Of a stretch of 64,000 nt of DNA, positions 1 through 8,503 are shown one piece after another. The DNA is from Pseudobdellovibrionaceae bacterium (lineage in GTDB: Bacteria > Bdellovibrionota > Bdellovibrionia > Bdellovibrionales > Bdellovibrionaceae): positions 62,001 to 126,000 of the forward strand of contig JADJYV010000002.1 of assembly GCA_016719575.1 (NCBI GenBank), written 5' to 3'. Both the position numbers and the translations under genes were made by a program. Position 1 is the stretch's first letter, and each line of letters starts with the position of its first letter. The notes under the pieces were generated by a model. The model had not been told where the DNA came from and made no database searches. It saw nothing but the letters and a program-made list of their open reading frames with translations.

Positions 1-117
1 TTAGGTAAAGCCCTTACATTGGTTAAAGGGCTCGGTTATGGGGATTCGGCATCCATCAAACATGAGATACCCTTTTCGATCAGATTAGGGTAAGACTCGC
101 AAGGAAAGGAATCTTTG

Positions 118-1362
118 GTGGCTATGACTATCTCGATCAATGAAAACATCAAAATATGGAAGGAATTTAATCCAATTGAATTATCATTGGAACAAGACAA
201 TTTGTATTCTTCTGATTCAAAACGAACCTTAGCGAGAATGGGTTTCAATAGAGAACGTATAGCCATTAGAGATCGTTGGTTTGATGTTTTAACTAAAAGT
301 GAACTTGTGCGAAAGCGGAATAGTAAAGATGGCTATTACAGGGCAATCTACATTCAGATCAACATGGATAGCGGAGAGTATTACATTGGGAAAGTAAATC
401 GCCCGAAATGGTCTGAGTTAATTCGCTATCAAGGATCGGGACTAAAATTTTCCAGCAAATTTAAAAATAACAAAAATAAATTTGTAAGGTACTACATTGC
501 CTCATGTGAAACTGCAGAAGAAACCGAAAAACTTGAAGCCTCGATTGTAGATAGCAATCTCTTATCAGATGAGTATTGCCTGAATCTTGTTGCTGGTGGA
601 AGTGGAACTACGAAGCATCCCTCTATCGCTGAAACTAGCGAAAAGAAGCGTGCATATATGAAAAGTAACCCTGAGCAATTCAAACCAATGCTTGAAGCTG
701 CGAAAAAGGCATTTCGATCAGGTGATACAGCAGCACTCCGTGCCCGTAGTCGAAGAATAAAAGAAGTCATGAGTACTGATGAGTATCGCAAGATGTCTGC
801 AGTTCGGATGGAAAAATGGCGGCGCGAAAACCCTGAAGCTTATGCTAAGGCCAGAAATAAAAATCGTGAAGCGGTAAAGTCCCCAGAGCGTGAGGCCAAG
901 CGAAAAGCTAGCTTTGAGAAATGGAAAGAGCAAAATCCAGAAAAATTTAAAGCATGGCAAGAAAAACTTTTAAGTTCACGCACAAGCAAAGAATCTAAAG
1001 ATAAGCGCAAAGCTTCGCTCAAAAAGTGGAGAGATAAAAATCCAGATCTTGCAAAAACCAATGCGCAAAAGAGAGCAAGAGCTGCGGCCGTGAAAAGAAG
1101 CAAGGCCGTATGTATGGTCGATCTACTTTCTGGGAAAACATTAAAACAATTTCAAAGCTTACATGAAGCCGCAAAATGGTTGGTTGAAAATGGCAAAGCT
1201 AAAAACATGAACTGTGTATCTTCGATAAGCTCTGTCTGTTTGCGAAAGCCGTGTACGACAGGGTATGGATACCGCAAGAAGGCTTTTGGGTATGACTGGC
1301 GTTTTGCAGGACAGGATTCTGAAACTAAAATTCAACTGGCATTCCCAAACCTAGATTCTTAG
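118..1362 (+). CDS. GIY-YIG/NUMOD homing-endonuclease-like protein
   Basis: The N-terminal half carries a GIY-YIG nuclease pattern: AIY at residues ~77-79 (this start), YYIGK at ~88-92, a YQGSG turn, a candidate catalytic Glu near 140 and a CLNLVAGG end. The middle is highly basic, with four spaced NP(E/D) motifs (KSNPEQF, RRENPEAY, KEQNPEKF, RDKNPDL) like NUMOD3 DNA-binding repeats. The C-terminus (QFQSLHEAAKW ... GYDWRF) resembles a NUMOD1 helix-turn-helix module. This is the architecture of phage and intron homing endonucleases. TTG 115, GTG 118 and ATG 124 are in frame; AAGGAAAGGA at 101-110 best fits GTG 118. No intron or split host gene is visible around it, so it looks free-standing. 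Family call is confident; activity is untested. Confidence 0.75.
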   Translation: MAMTISINENIKIWKEFNPIELSLEQDNLYSSDSKRTLARMGFNRERIAIRDRWFDVLTKSELVRKRNSKDGYYRAIYIQINMDSGEYYIGKVNRPKWSELIRYQGSGLKFSSKFKNNKNKFVRYYIASCETAEETEKLEASIVDSNLLSDEYCLNLVAGGSGTTKHPSIAETSEKKRAYMKSNPEQFKPMLEAAKKAFRSGDTAALRARSRRIKEVMSTDEYRKMSAVRMEKWRRENPEAYAKARNKNREAVKSPEREAKRKASFEKWKEQNPEKFKAWQEKLLSSRTSKESKDKRKASLKKWRDKNPDLAKTNAQKRARAAAVKRSKAVCMVDLLSGKTLKQFQSLHEAAKWLVENGKAKNMNCVSSISSVCLRKPCTTGYGYRKKAFGYDWRFAGQDSETKIQLAFPNLDS

Positions 1363-1462
1363 GTTGGGCAACGCCCCCAAAGTCCTTATTTTGGAAATAG
1401 TATAATATTGCCATCTTCTTCAGTTGTTGAAAATCAACTGAATGCTCATTATTCTGTATACC

Positions 1463-2017
1463 ATGTCAAAAATTTTTGATTGGAAAGAACCATTTGAGAA
1501 CTACAGAACAGTTTGCAGAAAATCTGCAATGCCTGAAGGAAATTCTAAATATAGATACGTGTTACAACGAATTTGGGATTCAAAAAAATCTCCTGTGGTT
1601 TTTATTGGTTTGAACCCATCGATTGCCAATCATGATTGCGAAGATCGAACTATCCTCAAATGTGTTCGCTATGCCCACAGCTGGGGATATGGTGGAATCA
1701 CTATGCTCAACGCATTTGCGTTTCGCGACCAGAACCCAGAAAAACTATTTGCAGCTGGTGAAAATGGATTGGATTTTATTGTTGGCGATGAGAACGATAA
1801 AACTATCAAGCTTCACACAAAGAAATCAAAATTAGTTATCGCTTGCTGGGGAACTAATGGAAACTACATGGGTAGGTACCAATCCCTATCCAAAGCGTTA
1901 GAAGCAATTGAAGTGAAGGCCCTGAAGTTATCGAAGTATGGATTTCCAAGACATCCGCTTTATCTTTCAGGGAAGATCTCAGAGGATGATTTGGTTCGTT
2001 TCAAGTTCAGCCCCTAA
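1463..2017 (+). CDS. DUF1643 domain protein
   Basis: About 184 residues with the DUF1643 pattern: an R-x-x-L-x-R-x-W N-terminus (YRYVLQRIWD), VVFIGLNPSIAN, a Cys-rich 'DRTILKCVRYAHSWGYGG' stretch, LNAFAFRDQNP and a late VIACWGTNG. The family is widespread in phages and mobile islands and has no established biochemical role. An in-frame ATG at 1442 exists, but ATG 1463 gives the protein start expected for the family. It lies just after the GIY-YIG gene and before tRNA-Glu, which fits a small mobile patch at a tRNA locus. Confidence 0.7.
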   Translation: MSKIFDWKEPFENYRTVCRKSAMPEGNSKYRYVLQRIWDSKKSPVVFIGLNPSIANHDCEDRTILKCVRYAHSWGYGGITMLNAFAFRDQNPEKLFAAGENGLDFIVGDENDKTIKLHTKKSKLVIACWGTNGNYMGRYQSLSKALEAIEVKALKLSKYGFPRHPLYLSGKISEDDLVRFKFSP

Positions 2018-2105
2018 AGCCCCCCATTTAAAAATGATATAGTAGTGCCTTCTTCCCCATGAGGACCTGGAAGTAATGCTTTTTAGATTTTTTTTGATTT
2101 CCGAT

Positions 2106-2196
2106 GGTTCTACATCGGAGAAATTGGCGTCCCCTGGGCAGTCTTTGTAGAAAAATAAATCTTAATTGGTTCTACACCGGAGAAATTGGCGTTCCC
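2106..2196. repeat. Direct repeat copying the tRNA-Glu 3' end (att-like)
   Basis: Two copies of a 29-bp sequence starting GGTTCTACA(T/C)CGGAG lie at 2106-2134 and 2168-2196, differing at two positions. The second copy runs into the 3' end and CCA of tRNA-Glu; the first ends in a degenerate version of the same tRNA end. Integrases often use tRNA 3' ends, so this may be a remnant attachment site, or a partial tRNA duplication. No integrase gene is visible in the window. Confidence 0.5.
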
Positions 2197-2262
2197 AAGG
2201 GGATTTGAACCCCTGTATCCTCCGTGAAAGGGAGGTGTCCTAGGCCCCTAGACGATGGGAAC
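2187..2262 (-). tRNA. tRNA-Glu (UUC)
   Basis: The reverse complement folds as a full cloverleaf. The 7-bp acceptor stem is GTTCCCA/TGGGAAC and the T-loop is TTCAAAT. The anticodon stem-loop CCTCC-CTTTCAC-GGAGG gives anticodon TTC. The discriminator is G and CCA is encoded. It lies 24 bp downstream of tRNA-Lys on the same strand and probably shares its transcript. Confidence 0.95.
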
Positions 2263-2285
2263 GTACCTGGAACAAAAAACTAAAA

Positions 2286-2361
2286 TGGTGGCTCGCGATG
2301 GATTCGAACCATCGACCCCTTCATTAAAAGTGAAGTGCTCTACCGGCTGAGCTAGCGAACC
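2286..2361 (-). tRNA. tRNA-Lys (UUU)
   Basis: The reverse complement gives a 76-nt cloverleaf: acceptor GGTTCGC/GCGAGCC, D-arm GCTCAGCCGGTAGAGC, anticodon arm CTTCA-CTTTTAA-TGAAG (anticodon TTT), T-arm with TTCGAAT, discriminator A and encoded CCA. It follows purA on the same strand. Confidence 0.95.
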
Positions 2362-2382
2362 ACGGTGTTAACAAGGATTGTT

Positions 2383-2411
2383 AATCTCTTAGAAACTGCT
2401 CTTCATGTCAA
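2383..2411 (-). promoter_or_regulatory. Candidate promoter for tRNA-Lys/tRNA-Glu
   Basis: On the minus strand a perfect TTGACA (2406-2411) lies 44 nt before tRNA-Lys. The -10 at the usual spacing (around 2383-2388, GAGATT/GATTAA) is weak. It sits between the purA stop and the tRNA pair, so the tRNAs may have their own promoter. Confidence 0.3.
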
Positions 2412-2505
2412 CTCGAAAGATGAAAAAAAAGAGCCGCATTTTGATTTGCCTAATAACTCAGCTAAGCTTGCTTAATTATTATGCTTTATTATTCAAAACG
2501 TGTTT

Positions 2506-3804
2506 CTAATTTGTGAATAATGGTTTCACCCACAAAGTCTGATCGCGACCAGGGCCGATAGAAATCACGTCGATCGGAGTGCCTAGCTGAGTCCCAATGT
2601 AGTCAATATAGTTGGTCGTCGCACGAGGGAGGTCTTTGAGTGTGGTCAGCTTCGAAATATCTTCTTTCCAACCCGGAAGATATTCAATCACTGGCTCAAC
2701 CCTTTCGAGCTCATATGAGTTCGGTGGAAGGTCTGTGAGCATTTCTCCATTCAATTTATATCCGGTGCAGATGCCAACGCGCTCGTGCCCCGAGAGGACA
2801 TCTAACTTCATAAGCGCGAGGTTGGTGATGCCATTCACGCGGATGGCGTACTTAAGGGCCACAAGATCGAGCCAGCCGCAGCGACGCGATCGTCCGGTGG
2901 TTGAACCAAACTCGTTGCCGTCCATCTGAATTTTTTTGCCGACTTCGTCCGCCAGTTCTGTCGGAAAAGGACCCGAACCCACACGAGTCGTATAGGCTTT
3001 AAAGACACCAATGACCTTTTGGATATGAGTAGGGCCAATTCCCGCACCTGTACAAGCCGAACCAGCAAGAGTCGATGAACTGGTGACGTAGGGATAGGTT
3101 CCATGCAGAATGTCAAGCATAGTCCCTTGGGCTCCCTCAAACAAAACCCGCTTGCCGGTCTTGAGGGCCTTGTTAATCACAGACGAAGTGTCTCGGCAGC
3201 GATAAGGTGCCAGGTCTTTTGCGACCTGCTCTAGTTGCGACATAATATCGTCAACTTTAAAGGTCGGAACCTTGTAATAATGCTCTAGCAAGAAGTTTTT
3301 TTCTCTGAGGCCCATTTCGAGCTTCTTCTTTAAGGTGTCGCGATCATAGAGATCACCCACTAAAATTGCCAGCCTGGAGGCTCGATCTTCGTAGGCAGGG
3401 CCAATTCCACGCCCTGTGGTTCCAATTTTTTCGTCAGAGAGGGCGGCCTCGCGAGCGGCATCGAATGCTTTATGATAGGGCAAAATAGCCGTCGCTAAAT
3501 CAGAAATTAAAAGTTGTTTTGGATTTTGCAAGTGACCATTGGCTTTAAGAGCATTGATTTCGTTTAAAATACCAATCACATCGACAACGACACCAGAGGT
3601 TACTAAGCATGTCGTTTCAGGGTGAAGAATTCCTGATGGCACCAAATGCAAAACTGTTTTGATTCCGTTTACAACCAAGGTGTGACCAGCGTTGGCGCCT
3701 CCCTGATAGCGAACAACAAAGTCCGCATTCGCGGCGAAGACATCAACAAGTTTTCCCTTACCTTCATCGCCCCATTGGGCTCCAACTACAACAGTTCCTG
3801 ACAC
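2506..3804 (-). CDS. purA: Adenylosuccinate synthetase
   Basis: PurA joins IMP and aspartate with GTP to give adenylosuccinate, the committed step to AMP. The 432-residue length is typical. Visible signatures are the N-terminal P-loop GAQWGDEGKGK, the IMP-site segment GGANAGHT, GTTGRGIGPAYEDRA, and the C-terminal STTGRSRRCGW region. The start is GTG at 3804, with GAGAGAGG at suitable spacing upstream. It follows the SerA-like gene on the same strand with a 63-bp gap and is followed by tRNA-Lys and tRNA-Glu. Confidence 0.97.
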   Translation of the reverse strand: MSGTVVVGAQWGDEGKGKLVDVFAANADFVVRYQGGANAGHTLVVNGIKTVLHLVPSGILHPETTCLVTSGVVVDVIGILNEINALKANGHLQNPKQLLISDLATAILPYHKAFDAAREAALSDEKIGTTGRGIGPAYEDRASRLAILVGDLYDRDTLKKKLEMGLREKNFLLEHYYKVPTFKVDDIMSQLEQVAKDLAPYRCRDTSSVINKALKTGKRVLFEGAQGTMLDILHGTYPYVTSSSTLAGSACTGAGIGPTHIQKVIGVFKAYTTRVGSGPFPTELADEVGKKIQMDGNEFGSTTGRSRRCGWLDLVALKYAIRVNGITNLALMKLDVLSGHERVGICTGYKLNGEMLTDLPPNSYELERVEPVIEYLPGWKEDISKLTTLKDLPRATTNYIDYIGTQLGTPIDVISIGPGRDQTLWVKPLFTN

Positions 3805-3867
3805 AGCAAACCTCTCTCGTTTGAAACCTGAAAAGATTCCCTTATCGTACTCTACAAGGCAAGAAAC

Positions 3868-4857
3868 TTAAGCGTCAGATTTGAAAGGTGTTGCACCATA
3901 CCAGGGGACCTGGGGCGGCAAAGTGTCCGAGGTCGAGCCATCTAAGAAAAAGGCGACTAATTTTTGGGCAGCAACATGAGAGGCCTTGTAAAAAGCATCC
4001 TCTGTTGTAGCTCCAATGTGTGGCGTTAAGACAACATTGGGATATGTTAGGAGCCTGGAATTTCGGGGCAGGGGTTCTTTTTCGTAGACATCAAGTCCGA
4101 CCGATCGAATCCAGCTTTTTTCAATGGCGTCGCAGAGGTCTTGCTCACGGATCACTGAGCCACGAGAGGTGTTTATTAAAATAATTCCGCGATGAATATA
4201 CTCGAAGTGCGAGCGATTGAGCATAAAATCTGTTTCAAGAGTTTTGGGTACATGAAAACTGACTATGTCAGCAGTTTTTAAAACCTCTTCGTAGCTAAGG
4301 CGAGACACTTTGTGTTTTTCGAAATGTTCATCTTCTTGGTAGGGGTCAAAGGCGACGACATTCATGCCAAAAGCTTGAACTAATTGCGCAACCCGAGTGC
4401 CAATCCGACCAAGTCCAACAATGCCATAGGTTCGTCCACACAACTCAATGCCGATGAGACCCTCTCGACTCCATTCCCCGGCCTTGATCATTTTGTGTGC
4501 AAGATTCAGGTGATTCGTGCAAGAAAGAATGAGTGCCAACGTCAATTGGGCTGCGCTCTCGATGTTCGCAGTCGGAGTGTGCATCACCGTCACCCCCCAT
4601 TTTTTTGTAGCTTCTAGATCGATATGATCAAAGCCACTCGTAGAAGTGACAATGACTTGCAGGTGCCGCGCCTTGCTCAAAAGTTCATCTGTAATTGCAG
4701 TTCGACTGCGGATTATTAATGCGTGGGCCACAACCAGTTGTTCGAGAGGCAGGTGAGTCGGTGAGTCTGAGCGAACGATTTCGAGATCCGGCTGCTGTTG
4801 CAAATACAGATAAACATCTTGAGCGAACCGATCGGTGATCAATACCCTTTTTTTCAT
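3868..4857 (-). CDS. serA: D-3-phosphoglycerate dehydrogenase-like 2-hydroxyacid dehydrogenase
   Basis: This NAD-dependent D-2-hydroxyacid dehydrogenase has ~329 residues. It shows the Rossmann motif GIVGLGRIGTRVAQ, the catalytic Arg in INTSRG, Glu in DVYEKEP and His in TPHIGATTEDA. It lacks the C-terminal ACT or ASB domain of long SerA enzymes, so serine feedback through ACT is not expected. The ATG at 4857 overlaps the stop of the upstream aminotransferase (ATGA), implying translational coupling. An in-frame start 18 bp upstream is less likely. Pairing with the aminotransferase suggests serine synthesis from 3-phosphoglycerate; another 2-hydroxyacid substrate is possible. Confidence 0.8.
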   Translation of the reverse strand: MKKRVLITDRFAQDVYLYLQQQPDLEIVRSDSPTHLPLEQLVVAHALIIRSRTAITDELLSKARHLQVIVTSTSGFDHIDLEATKKWGVTVMHTPTANIESAAQLTLALILSCTNHLNLAHKMIKAGEWSREGLIGIELCGRTYGIVGLGRIGTRVAQLVQAFGMNVVAFDPYQEDEHFEKHKVSRLSYEEVLKTADIVSFHVPKTLETDFMLNRSHFEYIHRGIILINTSRGSVIREQDLCDAIEKSWIRSVGLDVYEKEPLPRNSRLLTYPNVVLTPHIGATTEDAFYKASHVAAQKLVAFFLDGSTSDTLPPQVPWYGATPFKSDA

Positions 4858-6044
4858 GGGTGAGTCTCCAACCAAGACTTCATCTCACCTATCACAGATT
4901 GAATGTGGGCATCGGAAAGGCTTTGATGCATAAAGTGTTGGCAGGTTTTCCCGAGGCATTCGATGAGTCTTAGAAGTTCTTCGTCATGAATATATCCCAT
5001 ATGACCGATGCGAATGATTTTACCCTTCGCTTGATCTTGGCCACCCATAATAGTGATGTTGTAGTTCTCTTCAAGGTAAAGACGAATTTTTTGACCATCC
5101 GTTCCTGCGGGCACCACAAGAGCCGTTACCGAATCACTCGGTGTTTTGGCATAAAGCGAAAATCCCAATTTCTGCGAAAATATTCGCGTGGCTTCAGCCC
5201 GCCGATGGATCGAGTGAAAGAGTTGGGGGAGTCCTTGCTCTTCAATGAGGTTCAACACGGCATCCAGGGCTCGAACCAGCGAGACGGAGGAACTGAAAAA
5301 TGTTTCTCCAGTGCTATTGGCTTTTTTTTCACGGCGGATGTCAAAGTAATAGCGCGGCGTGGTCGCCTGGTCAAAAAATGCTTCGGCTTTTTTTGAAAAG
5401 GAGACGAAGCTTAGACCCGTTGGCAGCATGAGGGCTTTTTGTGAGCCAGCAACAAGACCGTCAATTTTCCATTGGTCCATCGGCAAATGAAAGGCACCGA
5501 GAGCCGTAATTGCATCTACCAAAAACAAAGTTTTCGGGAGGGGGGCGATAAGATTGGCAAGTTCTTGAATCGGGTGAACAACGCCGGTGCTGGTTTCGCA
5601 GGCCTGGCAAAGCACAGCTCTTGCATCGGGGTGTTGCTTTAGGAGCGTGCGAATATCGTCGCTGCGGACGGCTTCGCCCCAGGGCACGTTGTGATCTATA
5701 ACCTGGGCGCCAATAGCTGAGGCCATTTGCGACCAACGCTCGCCAAACTTGCCTGAAACAATGGTGATAACCTTGTCGCCAGGGCTCAAAACATTGACAA
5801 GAAGGGATTCCATTCCTCCGCTGCCCGTAGATGAGTGCATGTACACGGCCTGTTCAGTTTGGAATATTTTTTTTAGGCCTAATAAAACTCGTGCCAAAAT
5901 TTTGTCGAACTCGGGAGTTCGGTGATGAATCATCGGCAAGCTCAGGGCCTGGCGAACTCGAGGATGCAAATTAACCGGTCCTGGAGCTAAGAGGCTGTAG
6001 TCGTACTGTTTAGCTGCATTTTCAGCAATGTTGTGCTTGGTCAT
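4854..6044 (-). CDS. Class V aminotransferase (serine/phosphoserine/glyoxylate type)
   Basis: A PLP-dependent class V aminotransferase of 396 residues. It opens with the family motif LLAPGPVNLHPRV and HHRTPEF, has SSTGSGGMESL for cofactor phosphate contact, ETSTGVVHP, LVDAITALGAF with the PLP-binding Asp, and the Schiff-base Lys in GSQKALMLPTG. It resembles alanine-glyoxylate/serine-pyruvate aminotransferases more than classical SerC. Its 4-bp overlap with the SerA-like gene suggests it supplies the phosphoserine aminotransferase step, as similar class V enzymes do in some archaea and bacteria. Substrate is inferred from context only. Confidence 0.8.
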   Translation of the reverse strand: MTKHNIAENAAKQYDYSLLAPGPVNLHPRVRQALSLPMIHHRTPEFDKILARVLLGLKKIFQTEQAVYMHSSTGSGGMESLLVNVLSPGDKVITIVSGKFGERWSQMASAIGAQVIDHNVPWGEAVRSDDIRTLLKQHPDARAVLCQACETSTGVVHPIQELANLIAPLPKTLFLVDAITALGAFHLPMDQWKIDGLVAGSQKALMLPTGLSFVSFSKKAEAFFDQATTPRYYFDIRREKKANSTGETFFSSSVSLVRALDAVLNLIEEQGLPQLFHSIHRRAEATRIFSQKLGFSLYAKTPSDSVTALVVPAGTDGQKIRLYLEENYNITIMGGQDQAKGKIIRIGHMGYIHDEELLRLIECLGKTCQHFMHQSLSDAHIQSVIGEMKSWLETHP

Positions 6045-6107
6045 GAGAACTCGCCAGTTTTCAATTTCTTTCTTGAAGTTTTACTTTTGCTATACTCAAC
6101 TAATATC

Positions 6108-6680
6108 GTGAAGACTTCAAGATTTTTACATTTTGCATTGGTTTTTTTAGTTTCAGGATGTGCTTATAGGCTGGGCATGGCTAACCGCAGTCTTCCTGGT
6201 GGTTATAAATATTTGTCAATACCGGTGTTTAAAAATTTGACGCAAGAGACAGGGCCTGAGGTTGGGTTTACCAACGCTATAATTAAAGAGTTTGAGCGAT
6301 CTGAAGTGGCGAAGATGACATCGGAGAATTTGTCGGATGTTAAGATTTTAGGAGTTATTACTTCTATTCAATATTTACCAGGAACGGGGATCAAAGCGGA
6401 AGAACAACAAGGGGTCTATCTTCCCAAGGGCACAGTGATTGCCAACGATTATCGCATTCGAGTTTCTGTGCGGGTGAGCGTCGTTCGTCAAGCAGATAAT
6501 TCTGAAATTTGGTCGGGAACTTTTTCTGGTGAGCGCACATACGTCGCGCCGAAGATCACGCTAGCGGGTGTCAATTCCGCAAATCCACTTTACAATCTTT
6601 CAGCACGCAGGCAAAACATTGACTCTGTCGCCAACGACATGATGGCTGAGGCCCATGATCGTATAACAGAAAATTTCTAG
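6108..6680 (+). CDS. lptE: LptE-like LPS-assembly lipoprotein
   Basis: A lipoprotein of ~190 residues: GTG start at 6108, hydrophobic signal, and lipobox LVSGC. The mature part (YKYLSIPVFKNLTQETGPEVGF...AIIKEFERS) matches the LptE family, which plugs the LptD barrel and delivers LPS to the outer-membrane surface. The longer reading frame from 6033 is rejected because it would bury the lipobox. A TATACT at 6091-6096, 11 nt before the start, could be a -10 element, which would make the leader very short. It is followed by holA 41 bp downstream, a common lptE-holA pairing. Confidence 0.85.
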   Translation: MKTSRFLHFALVFLVSGCAYRLGMANRSLPGGYKYLSIPVFKNLTQETGPEVGFTNAIIKEFERSEVAKMTSENLSDVKILGVITSIQYLPGTGIKAEEQQGVYLPKGTVIANDYRIRVSVRVSVVRQADNSEIWSGTFSGERTYVAPKITLAGVNSANPLYNLSARRQNIDSVANDMMAEAHDRITENF

Positions 6681-6721
6681 AAATATTTTTTACGTGTAAG
6701 TTTTCGGGAGATAAAGATTCA

Positions 6722-7753
6722 GTGGCTCTAGTCGATGCTCAAAAATTTTATCGAGATTTAGAAAAGGGCCAGTTAGCCTCGCTCTATTTTTTGTTTGGTG
6801 AAGAGCCGTATCTTTTAAATCAAAGTGTCGATCGTTTTAAATTTGCTGTCCTAAGTGAGGGCGCTATCGATTTCAATTATTCTTTGTTTTACGGCGCAGA
6901 TGCTGACATTTCGACTGTCCGTGATACAGTAGAGACTCTTCCCATGATGTCAGCGAAACGCTTAGTGATTTTAAAGGAAGCTCAAGAGTTGACGGATAAA
7001 GAGTGGACAGAGCTTGAGTCGCTATTCGTATCTCCAGTGGACAGCACTGTTTTTGTGATTTTAGCTTCGCGAGTAGACAAGAGAAAAAAGCAGATTCGCT
7101 TATTACTTGAAACCGCAGACTGTATCGAATTTAAAAAGCCTTATGAAAATCAAATTCCTGGTTGGGTTAAACACATTGCAAGTTCTCTAGACTTAGAAAT
7201 TGCTGAAGATGCCATAATGCTCCTTGCAAAGTTGGTAGGTCATCACCTGACTGAGATTGAGACGGAGCTTCGAAAGCTTGCGGATTTTCTCGGAACCCGT
7301 CGACGTATCGAAGTGAGCGATGTGGCTCAGGTGGTCTCTCGTTCTAAAGAAGAAAATGTTTTTGATTTTACCAAAGCGATTGGTGAGAGTGATCGCGTGC
7401 GTGCGCTTGAACATTTAGTGCATTTGCTAGATCAGGGACAGAGTGAAGTCGGTATTGTCGCGCTTTTGGCTCGCCACATTCGAGTGCTTATGTTGGTGAA
7501 GCGGGGACTTGAGCAGGGGCTGAGTGGGGCGAAACTTGCGCAGTTTGTACAGGTGCCGCCATATTTTCTTGATAATTACGTGATGCAAAGTCGCCTCTGG
7601 ACAATTAAAAAATTGGAACAAACTTTGGTGATTCTAGCTGAGACAGATAAGGCTTTAAAGTCGTCCCCACTGTCAGCTCACATATGGCTTGAAAACTTAG
7701 TTCTTAAAACCTGCGGAGCCTTTCCTGAGGCACGCAAAGTCGTGGTTACTTAA
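6722..7753 (+). CDS. holA: DNA polymerase III delta subunit
   Basis: HolA opens the beta sliding clamp within the clamp loader. The 343-residue protein has the family opening (LYFLFGEEPYLLNQSVDRF), a DFNYSLFYG segment, TLPMMSAKRLVILK, and the C-terminal helical domain with FDFTKAIGESDRVRAL. The start is GTG at 6722 with GGGAG about 11 nt upstream. It lies directly behind lptE on the same strand. Confidence 0.93.
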   Translation: MALVDAQKFYRDLEKGQLASLYFLFGEEPYLLNQSVDRFKFAVLSEGAIDFNYSLFYGADADISTVRDTVETLPMMSAKRLVILKEAQELTDKEWTELESLFVSPVDSTVFVILASRVDKRKKQIRLLLETADCIEFKKPYENQIPGWVKHIASSLDLEIAEDAIMLLAKLVGHHLTEIETELRKLADFLGTRRRIEVSDVAQVVSRSKEENVFDFTKAIGESDRVRALEHLVHLLDQGQSEVGIVALLARHIRVLMLVKRGLEQGLSGAKLAQFVQVPPYFLDNYVMQSRLWTIKKLEQTLVILAETDKALKSSPLSAHIWLENLVLKTCGAFPEARKVVVT

Positions 7754-7802
7754 GACCTCAGTCTAGGTTTATATTGAGTCCAAAGATGCCGATAAGCCCA
7801 AT

Positions 7803-8144
7803 ATGGGATTTGAAGACAATGGGCATTTTCGCCGGAAATTTCCGCGCAGGACACTCAATAAAAAAGTAGGGACTCTATTTGATGGGCAATATTTTGTTTG
7901 CACTTCCGGCGAAATCGGAGAGGGCGGCATGTCTATTGTCAGCGAGTATGCTCTGACCGAGGGCAGAGATTTGGTGCTCAGCTTTCAGATTCCAAACGGA
8001 ACTTTTGTGACTCTTCGGGGAACAATTAAGTCGGCGATAGCAGTCAAAGGCTTCGTGACTCACGGAGTGGCCTTCGATAAAATTTCTCTACCCTTTAAAC
8101 GACAAATCCGAGCCTTTGTATCGGCTCGGACGACAGAAAACTAG
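7803..8144 (+). CDS. Short PilZ-domain protein
   Basis: A stand-alone PilZ domain of 113 residues. The c-di-GMP-binding pattern is visible as an N-terminal Arg-rich motif (RRKFPRR) and a following GEIGEGGMSI in place of the canonical (D/N)xSxxG. The Asp/Asn and Ser of the second motif are not canonical (E-I-G-E-G-G), so binding may be altered. No membrane segment or other domain is visible. No clear ribosome binding site precedes the ATG. It is convergent with rpsT. Confidence 0.7.
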   Translation: MGFEDNGHFRRKFPRRTLNKKVGTLFDGQYFVCTSGEIGEGGMSIVSEYALTEGRDLVLSFQIPNGTFVTLRGTIKSAIAVKGFVTHGVAFDKISLPFKRQIRAFVSARTTEN

Positions 8145-8184
8145 TCACCCAGAACGAATCTCCACTCAGGGAGGTCTCGGTTGA

Positions 8185-8454
8185 CTACTTTCCTAATAAG
8201 GCTTGAACACGTGCCGAAAGACGGCCGATTCTGCGGGAAGCTGTGTTCTTTGCAAAAACACCTTTTTGAGCTGCGCGAGTTAAGCTGCTTGTTAAAGCGC
8301 TCAACAAAGTAGGAAGCTCTTTTACATTTTTAGCTTCAATTGCTTTTACAAGTTTTTTTTCTTCTGTGCGCACAGAGCTTTTACGTTTGCTGTTAACAAC
8401 AGTTCTACGAGTAGTTTGACGAGCTCTTTTTGCTGCAGACTTATGATTTGCCAA
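8185..8454 (-). CDS. rpsT: 30S ribosomal protein S20
   Basis: S20 binds 16S rRNA in the small subunit. The 89-residue, very basic protein starts ANHKSAAKRARQ and has the helical SALTSSLTRAAQKGVF and NTASRRIGRLSARV segments. The start codon is TTG at 8454, preceded by GGAGG at 7-nt spacing. Escherichia coli rpsT also starts with UUG, which takes part in its autogenous control; the same may apply here. It is divergent from murJ, with only 49 bp between the starts. Confidence 0.96.
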   Translation of the reverse strand: MANHKSAAKRARQTTRRTVVNSKRKSSVRTEEKKLVKAIEAKNVKELPTLLSALTSSLTRAAQKGVFAKNTASRRIGRLSARVQALLGK

Positions 8455-8503
8455 GGGATAACCTCCACACTAAGCTTTTTTAAACGAACACAGGTGATAA
8501 CAC

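Noticed and set aside
6033..6107. LptE start at 6033
   Set aside because: Overlaps the divergent aminotransferase and destroys the lipoprotein signal.
8108..8129. CCGAGCC...GGCTCGG hairpin as rpsT terminator
   Set aside because: Lies inside the PilZ coding end and lacks a T-run for the minus strand.
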